Source: an uncultured bacterium (GTDB lineage: Bacteria; Verrucomicrobiota; Kiritimatiellia; RFP12; UBA1067). Taken from it: a stretch of 16,843 nt of DNA. The translations under genes and the position numbers were made by a program. This document shows, in pieces, positions 4,062-13,000 of the stretch (the first letter of the stretch is position 1; every line of letters starts with the position of its first letter). Location: positions 1 through 16,843 of the forward strand of contig CACZAK010000178.1 of NCBI GenBank assembly GCA_902779075.1, in the 5' to 3' direction. The notes under the pieces were generated by a model. It did no database searches. It was not told where the DNA came from and saw only the letters and a list, made by a program, of their open reading frames with translations.

Positions 4062-6095
4062 ATGCAGCCGTCCTGGTCGTTTGACAAAGTGCCGCCCGGC
4101 ACGATGGAGCGCAATCCCGTAAGCGAAGAGTTCTTCACCAACGGAACGCGCCTTGAGGCCGTAATAAGGGAGTCACTGCAGAATTCGCTGGACGCGGCCG
4201 ACGGTGGCAGCGAGCCGGTCAGGGTGCGGATTTACTTCTCCGGCGACGAGTGCAAGCTTCCTGTCGAAAAGATGCGGCGGTATTTCTCTGGCGGCGAGAA
4301 ACGCTTTACAGACCCGAAGAACGGCCTTGTCGTCCCCTGGCAGACGCTTTCAGAGCCGTGCCGCTATCTTGTTATTGAGGATTTCAACACGACGGGTCTG
4401 ACCGGCATTACGGATGAGCGTCCGCTCAAGGAGGATGTCGAACATCGCAACGATTGGAACTACTACAACTATTTCTTCCGCGAGAACGGCTCTACGAAGG
4501 TCGGAGCCAACACCCTCGGCAGCTGGGGAGCCGGCAAATGCGTTTTCCAGCGGGCCAGCAAGCTGAAGTGCTCGTTCACTTATTCAGTCCGGGATAACTA
4601 CGAGCCGCGTTCCTTCGTCGTTGGCAAGGCTACGCTGAAGTTCCACACGGACGCAGAGTATGTCACATGGGCGCCGGACGGATGGTTTGGATGTAAGGTC
4701 GAGCAGTCCGATCCGCGCAAGATGCAGAAAACGCCGATAACCGATGCCGAATTCATATCAACCTTCAGAGAGGATTTCAACATAGAGCGGCAAAATGAGC
4801 CTGGAACGTCGATTGCGATTCCGTTCATAAACCTTTCGGAGGACGCCGAAAACGAAGGTGCGGAGTTCAATCAGCGCAACCTTGTCCGCGCCGTCCTGCG
4901 GAACTTCCTTGTAGCCATACATGAGGGGAAGTTGAAGGTTGTCGTGCAGGTTGGGAAGAGCGGAACGGAAACTGTGATAGACAAGACCAGCGTCGAGGCA
5001 TATGCCAACTTCCTGCCGTCACCCGGCGACAGGGACGCTCTTGTCACAACATCGCACCACGACCTAATACTGTCAACGCAGAATCAGTCGTTCCCGGAAG
5101 CTCAGAAGTTCCAGCTGACATCTCCGGGAGACAATCCTGTCTGGGGCAGATCGATGTTTGACGACGAGCAGCTTAAAGCGATCAGGAAGCTGCTGCACGA
5201 AAAGAAGCCCTGCGAGATAACCATCCCCATGCCGATAAGGGCCAAGGGGCCGGACGGAGCAGTGTCGGTCGAAAGCGCAAAATTCAAGGTTCTTCTCAAG
5301 AGGGAGGATCTGCCGAAGGCGCTGCCGCCCGTATTTTACCGCGTTGGGCTTCTAATTGACTCTGTCGCGTCGGCCACGCTCAACAACTACATCGCCGCCG
5401 TTCTGATCAACCGAGACAAACTTGCTGATCTTCTGGTGGCTGCAGAACCGCCCAGCCACAGCAAATGGAACTATGACACCGATAGAGTTGCCAAGGAGTA
5501 CGACAAGCCGAGGTCTCATATCCGATTCGTGTCATACGCGGTACGAGAAATTCTGAACACGCTCGCATCTTTCGACCAGAGCGTCAACTGGGACCCCTTG
5601 AGTGACGTGTTCGGCATCAAGAAGCAGAAGCCCGGCGACGGCAACAACAACGCCAGCAAGCCTGATGACGACAAGAATGGCGATGATGCCGGTGGCGACG
5701 ATCAGACACCGGCCGAAAAACTCCGCATCGTCGCCATCACGGAGATCAACGGCTCTGCAAAAGGCATAAAGGCTAAATCCGGCGAGGGTCTTGAAAAGAT
5801 CGCGGACGACAAGTTCCCGTTCACGGCAAAGTTCTCCGTTGGATATGACACGTTCAGAGGCCTCGACTGGTCTCCAAACGACTTCGACCTCGGGAAAAGG
5901 ACGGGCGGCGTTTCAATCGAAAGGACGGAGGGATCGGTTGAGCACTCGGCCGAAGGCAATCAGATAGTCTTAACGATTAAGGACAAGACGCCTTTTACTG
6001 TCACAATAACTGGGTTCGACCCTAACCGCGACATCACGGCGGCAAAGCTGAGGTACGAGTACAGAAAGGAGGCCGAGGATGGCGTTTCGGTTTAA
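4062..6095 (+). CDS. GHKL ATPase, MORC/paraMORC-like, of a DNA-modification island
   Basis: The 677-residue protein starts at ATG 4062, five bases after AGGAGG (4051-4056); a GTG at 4059 is too close to that site. The GHKL N-box is RESLQNSLDAA, with E37, N41 and D44. The G1-type motif is YLVIEDFNTTGLTG (D107, G112), and the lid/G2 motif is GSWGAGKCVF (residues 153-162). A middle domain follows (about 220-510, containing AEPPSHSKW), then an acidic, Asn/Asp/Gly-rich linker (about 522-550) and a beta-rich C-terminal domain. In prokaryotes, GHKL proteins of this kind sit with cytosine methylases, helicases and nucleases (the MORC/paraMORC radiation described by Iyer and colleagues). They are thought to act as ATP-driven DNA clamps. 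It overlaps the next gene by 17 bp. No nuclease motif is visible. Confidence 0.85.
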   Translation: MQPSWSFDKVPPGTMERNPVSEEFFTNGTRLEAVIRESLQNSLDAADGGSEPVRVRIYFSGDECKLPVEKMRRYFSGGEKRFTDPKNGLVVPWQTLSEPCRYLVIEDFNTTGLTGITDERPLKEDVEHRNDWNYYNYFFRENGSTKVGANTLGSWGAGKCVFQRASKLKCSFTYSVRDNYEPRSFVVGKATLKFHTDAEYVTWAPDGWFGCKVEQSDPRKMQKTPITDAEFISTFREDFNIERQNEPGTSIAIPFINLSEDAENEGAEFNQRNLVRAVLRNFLVAIHEGKLKVVVQVGKSGTETVIDKTSVEAYANFLPSPGDRDALVTTSHHDLILSTQNQSFPEAQKFQLTSPGDNPVWGRSMFDDEQLKAIRKLLHEKKPCEITIPMPIRAKGPDGAVSVESAKFKVLLKREDLPKALPPVFYRVGLLIDSVASATLNNYIAAVLINRDKLADLLVAAEPPSHSKWNYDTDRVAKEYDKPRSHIRFVSYAVREILNTLASFDQSVNWDPLSDVFGIKKQKPGDGNNNASKPDDDKNGDDAGGDDQTPAEKLRIVAITEINGSAKGIKAKSGEGLEKIADDKFPFTAKFSVGYDTFRGLDWSPNDFDLGKRTGGVSIERTEGSVEHSAEGNQIVLTIKDKTPFTVTITGFDPNRDITAAKLRYEYRKEAEDGVSV

Positions 6096-6876
6096 CTTCA
6101 CTGGCCGCAAGCGCGTCCTGGAAGCGGAGGCGAAAGTCCATGTCATAAAGGACGCGAAACCTCTCAAGGTTCGCCTGGAACAGTCATTTTCCGGCAAGAA
6201 CATCTACAGCCCCGACGACCACGTGATGCTTGAGGCCATCAGGCGCACAAAGCTCCGTCGTTTCGATCTTGGCACGGTAGGAAACTTGCAGCCGGAAACG
6301 ATAGCGGATTTCCCCGATTTTCCGGACGGCAAGGAGGTATACTACAGGCTGAGGATATTCGATCCTGCGACGCACGTTCTCAAGGGGCTTGCCAAGACCC
6401 TCAAGGATGCCGACAAGGAACAGAAGCCGACAGACATGGAGCCGCTGCTTCCGGTGGCTCTATCCCAGCCCGAAGACAACATGGGCAGCCTTTTCTGGAA
6501 AGTAAGACTGGAGCAGAACAACAATCCCGTACTGGTGATCTCCAGCAAGAAGTTCAACAGCTACGAGCCGGTAAAATCGGCAGAGTTCAAGGCCCTCGTG
6601 CAGCCGGAGGTCTTGAGGCAGGTTCTTACCTATGCGTTCATACTTTCCGCGCCGGCTGGCGGATTCCCAGAATGGTCGGCAAAATGGCGTACATACGTAA
6701 GCGTCAACCTCGGAGTTAGGGGTTGTCCGGAATCTGCGCCGGACAGTATGGACGAGTCATACATAACGGAAGTCTCAAAGTGGATTGAGGATGCCGTGAG
6801 GGCATTCGCCGACCACTTTAATCTGTCCGGCGTGAGCATCAAGAACCTTACCACAACGGAGGACGGCAATGAGTGA
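6079..6876 (+). CDS. Unknown protein of the GHKL-methylase operon
   Basis: This 265-residue protein has a strong ribosome site (AAAGGAGG, 6 nt before ATG 6079) located inside the ATPase gene, so the two are coupled. The N-terminal half is strand-rich (RFNFTGRKR at residues 4-12, then RFDLGTVG at 61-68 after IRRTKLR). The C-terminal half is more helical (EVLRQVLTYAFIL, then WIEDAVRAFADHF). There is no signal peptide, membrane segment or motif of a known nuclease, helicase or kinase. I recall proteins of this shape next to paraMORC ATPases but know no name for the family. A structural adaptor for the ATPase, or an undetected effector, are both open. It overlaps the following gene by 8 bp. Confidence 0.75.
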   Translation: MAFRFNFTGRKRVLEAEAKVHVIKDAKPLKVRLEQSFSGKNIYSPDDHVMLEAIRRTKLRRFDLGTVGNLQPETIADFPDFPDGKEVYYRLRIFDPATHVLKGLAKTLKDADKEQKPTDMEPLLPVALSQPEDNMGSLFWKVRLEQNNNPVLVISSKKFNSYEPVKSAEFKALVQPEVLRQVLTYAFILSAPAGGFPEWSAKWRTYVSVNLGVRGCPESAPDSMDESYITEVSKWIEDAVRAFADHFNLSGVSIKNLTTTEDGNE

Positions 6877-7627
6877 GATGACAAAAGTCCGCCGCTTCAA
6901 CAAGGCCGGAATTGAGGCTGTTCGTCAGCTCCTCGTGAAAATCCGTGCCGACAACGATCTCCACACGGAGGAGGCCAAGGCACTGCTTACCGACAAGCTT
7001 CTTACCGATGAGGTCAAAAACGCTCCAGAGGTGGATCTTGAACGGACTTTCACGTCCAAGATGGATATGATCGGGTATTTCACCCCCATCTTTGATGATG
7101 GCTTTATGGACAGGCATCAGAAGGACGCCGGTCTGTGGACGTGGCTTGCAGTGGCCTATTACAAGCAGTTCCTAAAAAGCAAAAACAGCATCTACCAGGT
7201 AGCCACCGACTGCTGCTGGATTTTCGACCCAGAAGAATACCGATTTTCAAGGCGTCACTTTGTCGCAGGCACGATGTATCTGCACAGGGACTTCGGACAT
7301 GCCGTGAGCGACGGATTGGAAATGTTCTTCGCTGGCGAGCCATACCTTTTCGGAGGGTTGCTTGACGCCATTACCTACAAAGAGGAGTTCGCTCGCATTC
7401 CGGCTATGCTTCAGACGGCAGTATGGCTCTACTACAAGCCAGATTCCGCCAAGAAGGTAAAGCCCGGCGCGGCGACACAGGACAAGCCAGGCACGGTCAG
7501 GGAGCTCGCGAGGATGGCGGACCAGTTTGCCATGACATACGACATATTCGAGACTGAGGATGCAGGTAAATTGTGGAATCTCCTTCCTGCGCAGTTTGAC
7601 AAGTTCAAAGGAGATGCCAAACACTAA
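6869..7627 (+). CDS. Alpha-helical operon protein, possibly DUF6339
   Basis: The 252-residue protein starts at ATG 6869, six bases after GGAGG (6858-6862), and overlaps the previous stop by 8 bp. It is largely helical and rich in aromatics. Recognisable blocks are DAGLWTWLAVAYYKQFL (residues 86-102), a Cys pair in DCCWIF (114-119), RFSRRHFVAGTMYLHR (125-140) and a C-terminal helix around LARMADQFAMTY. The D-x-x-LWtWLA block followed by an R-H-x-x-x-G-x-x-x-L-x-R block reminds me of DUF6339 proteins, which accompany GHKL ATPases and methylases. That assignment is from memory and needs a profile search. The conserved Arg/His block could bind nucleic acid or be catalytic; nothing here proves it. 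Confidence 0.75.
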   Translation: MSEMTKVRRFNKAGIEAVRQLLVKIRADNDLHTEEAKALLTDKLLTDEVKNAPEVDLERTFTSKMDMIGYFTPIFDDGFMDRHQKDAGLWTWLAVAYYKQFLKSKNSIYQVATDCCWIFDPEEYRFSRRHFVAGTMYLHRDFGHAVSDGLEMFFAGEPYLFGGLLDAITYKEEFARIPAMLQTAVWLYYKPDSAKKVKPGAATQDKPGTVRELARMADQFAMTYDIFETEDAGKLWNLLPAQFDKFKGDAKH

Positions 7628-7635
7628 GAATAGAG

Positions 7636-8922
7636 ATGGAAGAAGAGAAGATTTCATACAGAATAGTCAAAGACGACATCGTCCGGCGGATTCAGGTAAA
7701 GGGGCGTGGCGTCAAGACTTCGAAGCTGCCGATCCCGGACTGGGTCGATAGAACGCAGCCTACTGTCAACATCTACGACCTTGCATGGCTTGCCGCAAAA
7801 GAAAGGCCGAGGGTCAGGGCGTCCGCACAGGAGATCCGCGCCGTCGATCTGTTTTGCGGCTGCGGCGGGTTGACACTCGGAATCCGCGAGGCAGCACGCG
7901 GCCTTGGATGCGCATTCCGCTCGGTGTTCGCATCTGACATCAACAAGGAGGCCTTGAACATCTATGCCAAGAATTTTCAGCCCGATTTTCTCGATAACAG
8001 CCCTATCGAGAAAAGCATCAATGGCGAACTTGGTGCGGAGCTGACGGCGGAGGAGCATGTGTTCTGCGACAAGGTCGGCAGGATAGACATTCTTGTCGCC
8101 GGTCCCCCTTGCCAGGGGCACTCCAATCTGAACAACCACACGCGACGCGATGACCCGAGGAATCTCCTGTATCTCCGAGCCGTAAGGTGCGCCGAGATAC
8201 TGCGCCCCGACACTCTAATCATAGAAAACGTCCCAGGGGTTCTTCATGACAGACATGGCGTCCTTCAGACGGCTGATGAATACCTCAAGAACATCGGTTA
8301 TTCCGTCAGTTACGGAGTGGTGCGGATGTGGGAAGTCGGCGTTGCGCAGACCCGTCAGAGAATGCTGCTCATAGCATCGCGTGTGACTCCAAACGTTGAC
8401 ATAGAGAAAATAACAGAAGATGCAACGCTCCCTATCCGTACAATGAGGTGGGTTATTGGAGATCTGCTTGATAAGTACGACGTGGACGACGTTTTCAATT
8501 CTGCAGCAATCCATTCGCCGGTAAATCAGGCAAGGATACATTATCTCTTTGAGCACGACTTGTACGAGCTGCCGAACGACCAGCGCCCGGACTGCCATCG
8601 CTTGAAGCCGCACACTTACCCCGCAGTATACGGCCGGATGCACTGGAATAGGCCATCGCCCACGATTACGGGCGGCTTTGCCTGTTGCGGTCGCGGACGA
8701 TTCGTGCATCCGTTGCGTGAAAGGACGCTGACCCCTCACGAGGCAGCAAGGGTGCAGTATTTCCCCGACTTCTTCGATTTCGGGGGGATGACCAGAAGTG
8801 GTCTGGTTCGAGCCATAGGAAATGCCGTTCCAGCTCGTGCTGGCTATGTGGTCGCACTTCCGCTCTTGATAGCGGTTTTAGAGACCGAAGCCGAGCGTTT
8901 ACCCGAACAATCAGAATCTTGA
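7636..8922 (+). CDS. DNA (cytosine-5)-methyltransferase
   Basis: The 428-residue enzyme shows the C5-methylase motifs in normal order. Motif I is DLFCGCGGLTLG (residues 71-82, SAM binding), and motif IV is AGPPCQGHSN with catalytic C159. Motif VI is ENVPG (197-201), motif VIII is QTRQRMLLI (238-246), and motif X is GNAVP (395-399). The segment between VIII and X (about 250-375) is the target-recognition region; the site cannot be read from it. A 65-residue N-terminal extension precedes motif I. The start at 7636 has only a weak ribosome site, 8 bp after the previous stop. A better AAAGGAG (7607-7613) directly abuts an out-of-frame ATG at 7614. Its neighbours suggest that it marks host DNA for the GHKL system or supplies an epigenetic mark. 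Confidence 0.95.
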   Translation: MEEEKISYRIVKDDIVRRIQVKGRGVKTSKLPIPDWVDRTQPTVNIYDLAWLAAKERPRVRASAQEIRAVDLFCGCGGLTLGIREAARGLGCAFRSVFASDINKEALNIYAKNFQPDFLDNSPIEKSINGELGAELTAEEHVFCDKVGRIDILVAGPPCQGHSNLNNHTRRDDPRNLLYLRAVRCAEILRPDTLIIENVPGVLHDRHGVLQTADEYLKNIGYSVSYGVVRMWEVGVAQTRQRMLLIASRVTPNVDIEKITEDATLPIRTMRWVIGDLLDKYDVDDVFNSAAIHSPVNQARIHYLFEHDLYELPNDQRPDCHRLKPHTYPAVYGRMHWNRPSPTITGGFACCGRGRFVHPLRERTLTPHEAARVQYFPDFFDFGGMTRSGLVRAIGNAVPARAGYVVALPLLIAVLETEAERLPEQSES

Positions 8923-8949
8923 ATACAATTAATGAAAGGACAAAAAACA

Positions 8950-9285
8950 ATGTTTGACAACACCGACAACATGGCGCGGATTGAGCGCGAGATCGAGAAG
9001 AGAATGGAAGCCGCCTGCGAGAAGAACGGGTGGTATGTGGCAGTGGCGATGATGCCGCCAGAGAGAACGACGCTGCACATCGAGAAGTTCGGCGAGGAGC
9101 CTGTCGCCAGCGAGGATGCGCAGGCGGCGCTCGATAGCGCGGTTGCCTTTGCCAAGGCGGAGTTCGGAACCTCGGTGGAGGTCGAGCGGTTCGACGAGAA
9201 GATTCCCAACACCCGCGCACCGTACCATGTGACGTTCCTCGTCAAGGTCGATGCCTCCAAGCGAGTCGCGGAGCTGGCGGCGTGA
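8950..9285 (+). CDS. Small hypothetical protein downstream of the methylase
   Basis: The 111-residue product starts at ATG 8950, nine bases after GAAAGGA (8934-8940). The upstream in-frame ATG at 8932 overlaps that ribosome site and is less likely. It opens with an amphipathic charged helix (ARIEREIEKRMEAACEKNGW), then strands YVAVAMMP and TTLHIEKFG, a helix around AQAALDSAVAFAKAEFG, and strands VEVERFD and YHVTFLVKV. This looks like a compact soluble alpha/beta protein. I do not recognise a family. It is 27 bp after the methylase and 1 bp before the next small gene. It could be an accessory part of the island or the first gene of the next unit. Confidence 0.7.
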   Translation: MFDNTDNMARIEREIEKRMEAACEKNGWYVAVAMMPPERTTLHIEKFGEEPVASEDAQAALDSAVAFAKAEFGTSVEVERFDEKIPNTRAPYHVTFLVKVDASKRVAELAA

Positions 9286-9286
9286 C

Positions 9287-9427
9287 ATGAACATGGAGCA
9301 GAGAGCGCGTCAGTATGACGAAATCCAGAAGCTCGAGGGCTTGCTGGCGTATGCCGTCGCTCACGGCGACAAGGCCGAGGAGGAGCGCATCCGCGCGGAA
9401 CTGGCGAAGATGGTGGAGAGGTTGTGA
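9287..9427 (+). CDS. 46-residue charged helical peptide
   Basis: ATG at 9287 follows the previous stop by one base; a second in-frame ATG at 9293 is the alternative start. The sequence is almost wholly helix-forming, with heptad-like leucines (DEIQKLEGLLAYAVAHGDKA followed by EEERIRAELAKMVERL), suggesting a short coiled coil. The gene is tightly packed between two others and G+C-rich at third positions like them, which supports coding. No family recognised. Its stop lies 2 bp before the next start. Confidence 0.55.
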   Translation: MNMEQRARQYDEIQKLEGLLAYAVAHGDKAEEERIRAELAKMVERL

Positions 9428-9429
9428 AC

Positions 9430-10026
9430 ATGGCGACTGTCCAGATGAGAGCTATTCTGCTGGCGTGGTGTGTCGCGTTTGCGGCGGCTGCGTCCGCCCG
9501 CACGATCCTCGTTCCGACGCAGCCTGTGTCGCCTTTCGCGGACACGGAGGTCTCCACGAACATCGCGCTGCACGCGAGCCGCACGGACACGCGGGAGTTC
9601 GGCGTCCGCATCCAGCTCGCCGGGACGCCGACGAACAACCTCGAGGTCGCCTTCGGGCGGGACTCGAACACGAACGGCGTCCTTGAGGCGGGGGAGGTCG
9701 AGACGGTCTACGGCTGGCGCGCCGGGCGGTACTTCGTCGAGAACGTCCGCGCCTGGGAGCGGATCGAAACAGAAGCCGCCGCGAGCGCCATGTGCGGGGT
9801 CGTCGACATCCAGCTGCGCAACGACGCGCAGACTGTGCCGAGGCGTTTCACGGCCACCTGCGGGGACGTGGCGGCGTTCCCGGAGCTGGCGACGACACCA
9901 CCCCCGTCCTGGCTCTTCCGCGAGGAGTGGGATGTGGTTCGCGTGACCCGTCGCGGCGCGGGCGTACCTTCGGAATGGGTGCGCTGCGACGTCGATTACG
10001 CATCATTCGCAATCAAGCTCAGGTGA
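9430..10026 (+). CDS. Small secreted protein, unknown function
   Basis: The 198-residue product starts at ATG 9430 behind GGAGAGG (9415-9421); a GTG two codons upstream is possible. Residues 1-23 form a signal peptide (MRAILLAWCVAFAAAASA, cleavage likely after ASA). The mature part is beta-rich, with a calcium-loop-like D-x-N-x-N-G-x-x-x-x-x-E segment (DSNTNGVLEAGEVE), and two Cys (in AMCGVV and TATCGD) that may pair. It ends four bases before the giant anchored protein, so the two are probably co-expressed and may act together at the cell surface. No enzyme motif is visible. Confidence 0.75.
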   Translation: MATVQMRAILLAWCVAFAAAASARTILVPTQPVSPFADTEVSTNIALHASRTDTREFGVRIQLAGTPTNNLEVAFGRDSNTNGVLEAGEVETVYGWRAGRYFVENVRAWERIETEAAASAMCGVVDIQLRNDAQTVPRRFTATCGDVAAFPELATTPPPSWLFREEWDVVRVTRRGAGVPSEWVRCDVDYASFAIKLR

Positions 10027-10030
10027 CGCC

Positions 10031-13000
10031 ATGCTGACGAGAATCTGGACAGGGTTTCTTCTTTCGGGGCTTTGCGCTTCCCTTGCCGCGCTTGTCGTCG
10101 TGTACATGCACGAGAAGGGCGTGTACCCGTTCAGGGACGCATGGAGCAGGCTTGGCCGCCAGCCGTGGGGGAGAAGGATCGCGATTGCGGCGTTTGTCGT
10201 GTCGATGTGGGTCTACGCGAGCGTCAAGCCGGGCGACGGCGGCGGCAACGGCGGAGGCGATGGCGGTGGAGACGGCGGCGGCACCAACAACATCCAGATG
10301 GTGATCGGCCCCGGCGGGCTTCCGCAGGCGGGTTCTCCCGGCACGGTCACGAACACGCTCGGCCACGACGTCGTGGGCGAGATACGTCCGATGGCTGGCG
10401 GCGTCCTTGGCGATCCAGCGCCGGTCGTGGACGAGTGGTCTGACTTCACGCCCATCACCTCGACGAACACGACGCGGACGCTGACTGGCGAAGATTTCCG
10501 TCGCGGCTTCGTGATGACGCAGATCGAAACGGGCGAGGAGCAAGACTTCTCTGCTCCTCCCGATGCTACCATCGCATCCGACTGGCAGGCGTTCGGCGCG
10601 GCGACGGACTGGATTTACGTAGCGCTCACGAACTGGGCGTTCAGCGTCGCCACCAACGACGTCGAGAGACTGCGCGTCTATTCCTTCGGCAAGATAGAAC
10701 CGCTCATCCGAGAGGAGGGCAACGCAATCGCCACGAACAACTGGTTCGCGCCGTTCATGGCGTCGCTCGGCGTCGTGCCGGAGGCGAACTGGAGCTTGCT
10801 CAACGAGTCCGCAAGGCCGAGCCGTGTGTGGTACTGCGTCACGCACCGGAATACGTTTGTCGTCACATGGGAGAATGTGCTTCTCGACAGGGATGCCGGA
10901 AGCCCCATCTCGTTCCAGGTCGAGTTCTGGCCGGACGGCCGGTTCGTCTGCCGATACGACTTCTCCCGGATTGACGCCGAGACGGTCGAGGGCATTCTCG
11001 CCGGTGCGTCATTCTCCGGAAACACATGGATAACCAACTCCCTGCCGACAAACGTGACTTCGATGGCATTCTGTCCTCTGGCAGGGGACGATGCATATAA
11101 CCAGGACTCAGACGGCGACGGAATCGCAACCATCGACGAGCTTTTCGTCCACTATACCGACCCGCACAACGCGGACTCTGACTCCGACGGTCTGTCGGAC
11201 TACGAGGAACTCTTCGTATACAACACCAATCCGTTGAATTCGTATTCCGTCAGCGATGCGTACTGTGACGCAGTGGCCGTCAGAATCGGCGACCTCGATC
11301 CGTTCTCCTTCCCGGAAGGATCGACGAACACCGTACTTGAGCACATCTTCTATTCCGGCACGACGAACGGCGTCTTTGCCTATCCGCAGCCGTCGGCGGA
11401 GGTTGCGGTTTTGAAGGTAATGGTTTCCGGAAGTGGCACGGGTCGGCTCGTTGTCGGTGATGCCGTCGTCCCTCTCGTCGCGCCGCCGCAGATGCGGAGT
11501 GGCGCTGTCACCAACACGCTGCTGCTCGCAGTGGGGAGGGGCGTGCGCAGGGAAGTGTGGTTCGACAAGCCCGACGGACTCGACGTCGCGCTTGATTCCG
11601 ACGATTTCCTCATCGGCGAGATGCCGACTTGGTACTGGGCGCACGGGTGGCTGGCGTTCCCGCACACGGACGCGACCGTCCCCTGCATCCACGACCTCTA
11701 CGCGAAGGCGAGGACGGTGACGCTCGTCCACGGCGAGGAGTTCGCCGGGCTCGCCGCGACTTGGAAGAGCGAGGAGCAGGGCGTCGCGATCACGAACGTG
11801 CCGCCCGTGTCGGCGGAAATTCACGGCAGTTTCCCGAAGAACCAGACGCGCACGATATGCTACACGATGAGCCATCCCGACTACATGGGAGGGGAGACGA
11901 ACTATGTGCAGACGCTCCGCTTCTGCCCCAGGCCTGCTGACGACGACTTGCAGGGAGACGGGACGGCGATTGACGAGGAATATGGGGACGAACACTACTG
12001 TTCCTGCAATCTTGGTGTCTGCTGCAGCAACCCTTGGTGTGATTGCGGATGTGCGTGTTGCGAGGTGGAGGACGGCGAAGTCCCAGCCAACATATGCATC
12101 GAGCACAACTGCCCCTACGACCAGTGCGAAAGCCTCCACCACGACGCATACACAAATGCGACGGCGGTCGCTTCGATGGCGGACGTGCTTAAGCTCGACA
12201 GAGTTCCGGTACACACAAACACCATCTCGATTGACGTCCCCGATGCATGGGTCAAGTGCTGCGATTGCCCTGATCATTGGACGAACTACGTCGCCCTCGC
12301 CGCGAAGTCATACAATCTTGCCGTGCGCACGGAGGACGGCGAGCGCTTCGAGCGCACCGTCGACGACTGCAATGTCTACGTCCACGGTCTCGCGCCCAGC
12401 AGGGACTTCGAGGACTCCATCCTCTCCCTCTGCAAGACCGGCGTCGTCTACGAGACGCATCGCTACACGGTGCTGGGGCTGGACATAGGGCATCCCCGGT
12501 GCGCCGCCCATGAAGTAGTCGGATGGAACTCGAATTTTGGCTTCCCCGTCGCGGCGACGACAAACGTCAATCTCGCAACGGAGATGTACCTGAAGACGGA
12601 CGTCGACCTGCCGTCCGGCGAGATCAACGTCAGGTTCGACAACCCGACGGTGCGGTTCCAGCTCTACCTGGGCGGCGAATACGACGAGCGGACATTGCTG
12701 CTGGACACGGATGTCCATGAAGAGGGGCGGACCATCTCGCTGGAGGTGTGGAAGCGGCTGACGCGGGAATTGACCTCGGATCGCAAGACCCGGATCACTG
12801 TCGTTGCCTTTGGCGCGGGGACGGCGACCCTGCGCTACTCGTTCGCGGCGATCCACAGCAGTCGCTCAGTGACCGACATGCGGGAACTCCGTCTCACGGC
12901 CGTCCTGCCCCTGCTGGTGCCGGATGTCGACGGCAACGGCACGATGAATGCGGACGATGCCCGGCTCTGTGTCTCCAACCGCTTCAATTTCTGGGTCAAC

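Noticed and set aside
4062..9427. Calling the island a complete known system such as DISARM or a classical type II restriction-modification system
   Set aside because: DISARM needs drmA/drmB-type helicase genes, and a type II system needs a recognisable restriction enzyme; neither is present. The GHKL ATPase with two unknown proteins fits the paraMORC type better.
10019..10846. 275-codon minus-strand open frame
   Set aside because: Antisense shadow of the giant protein's start, with low-complexity Arg/His/Ala content.
11108..12277. 389-codon open frame on the minus strand
   Set aside because: It mirrors codon positions of the giant + strand gene, is rich in Arg/Val/Ala/His, has no ribosome site and no recognisable motif.
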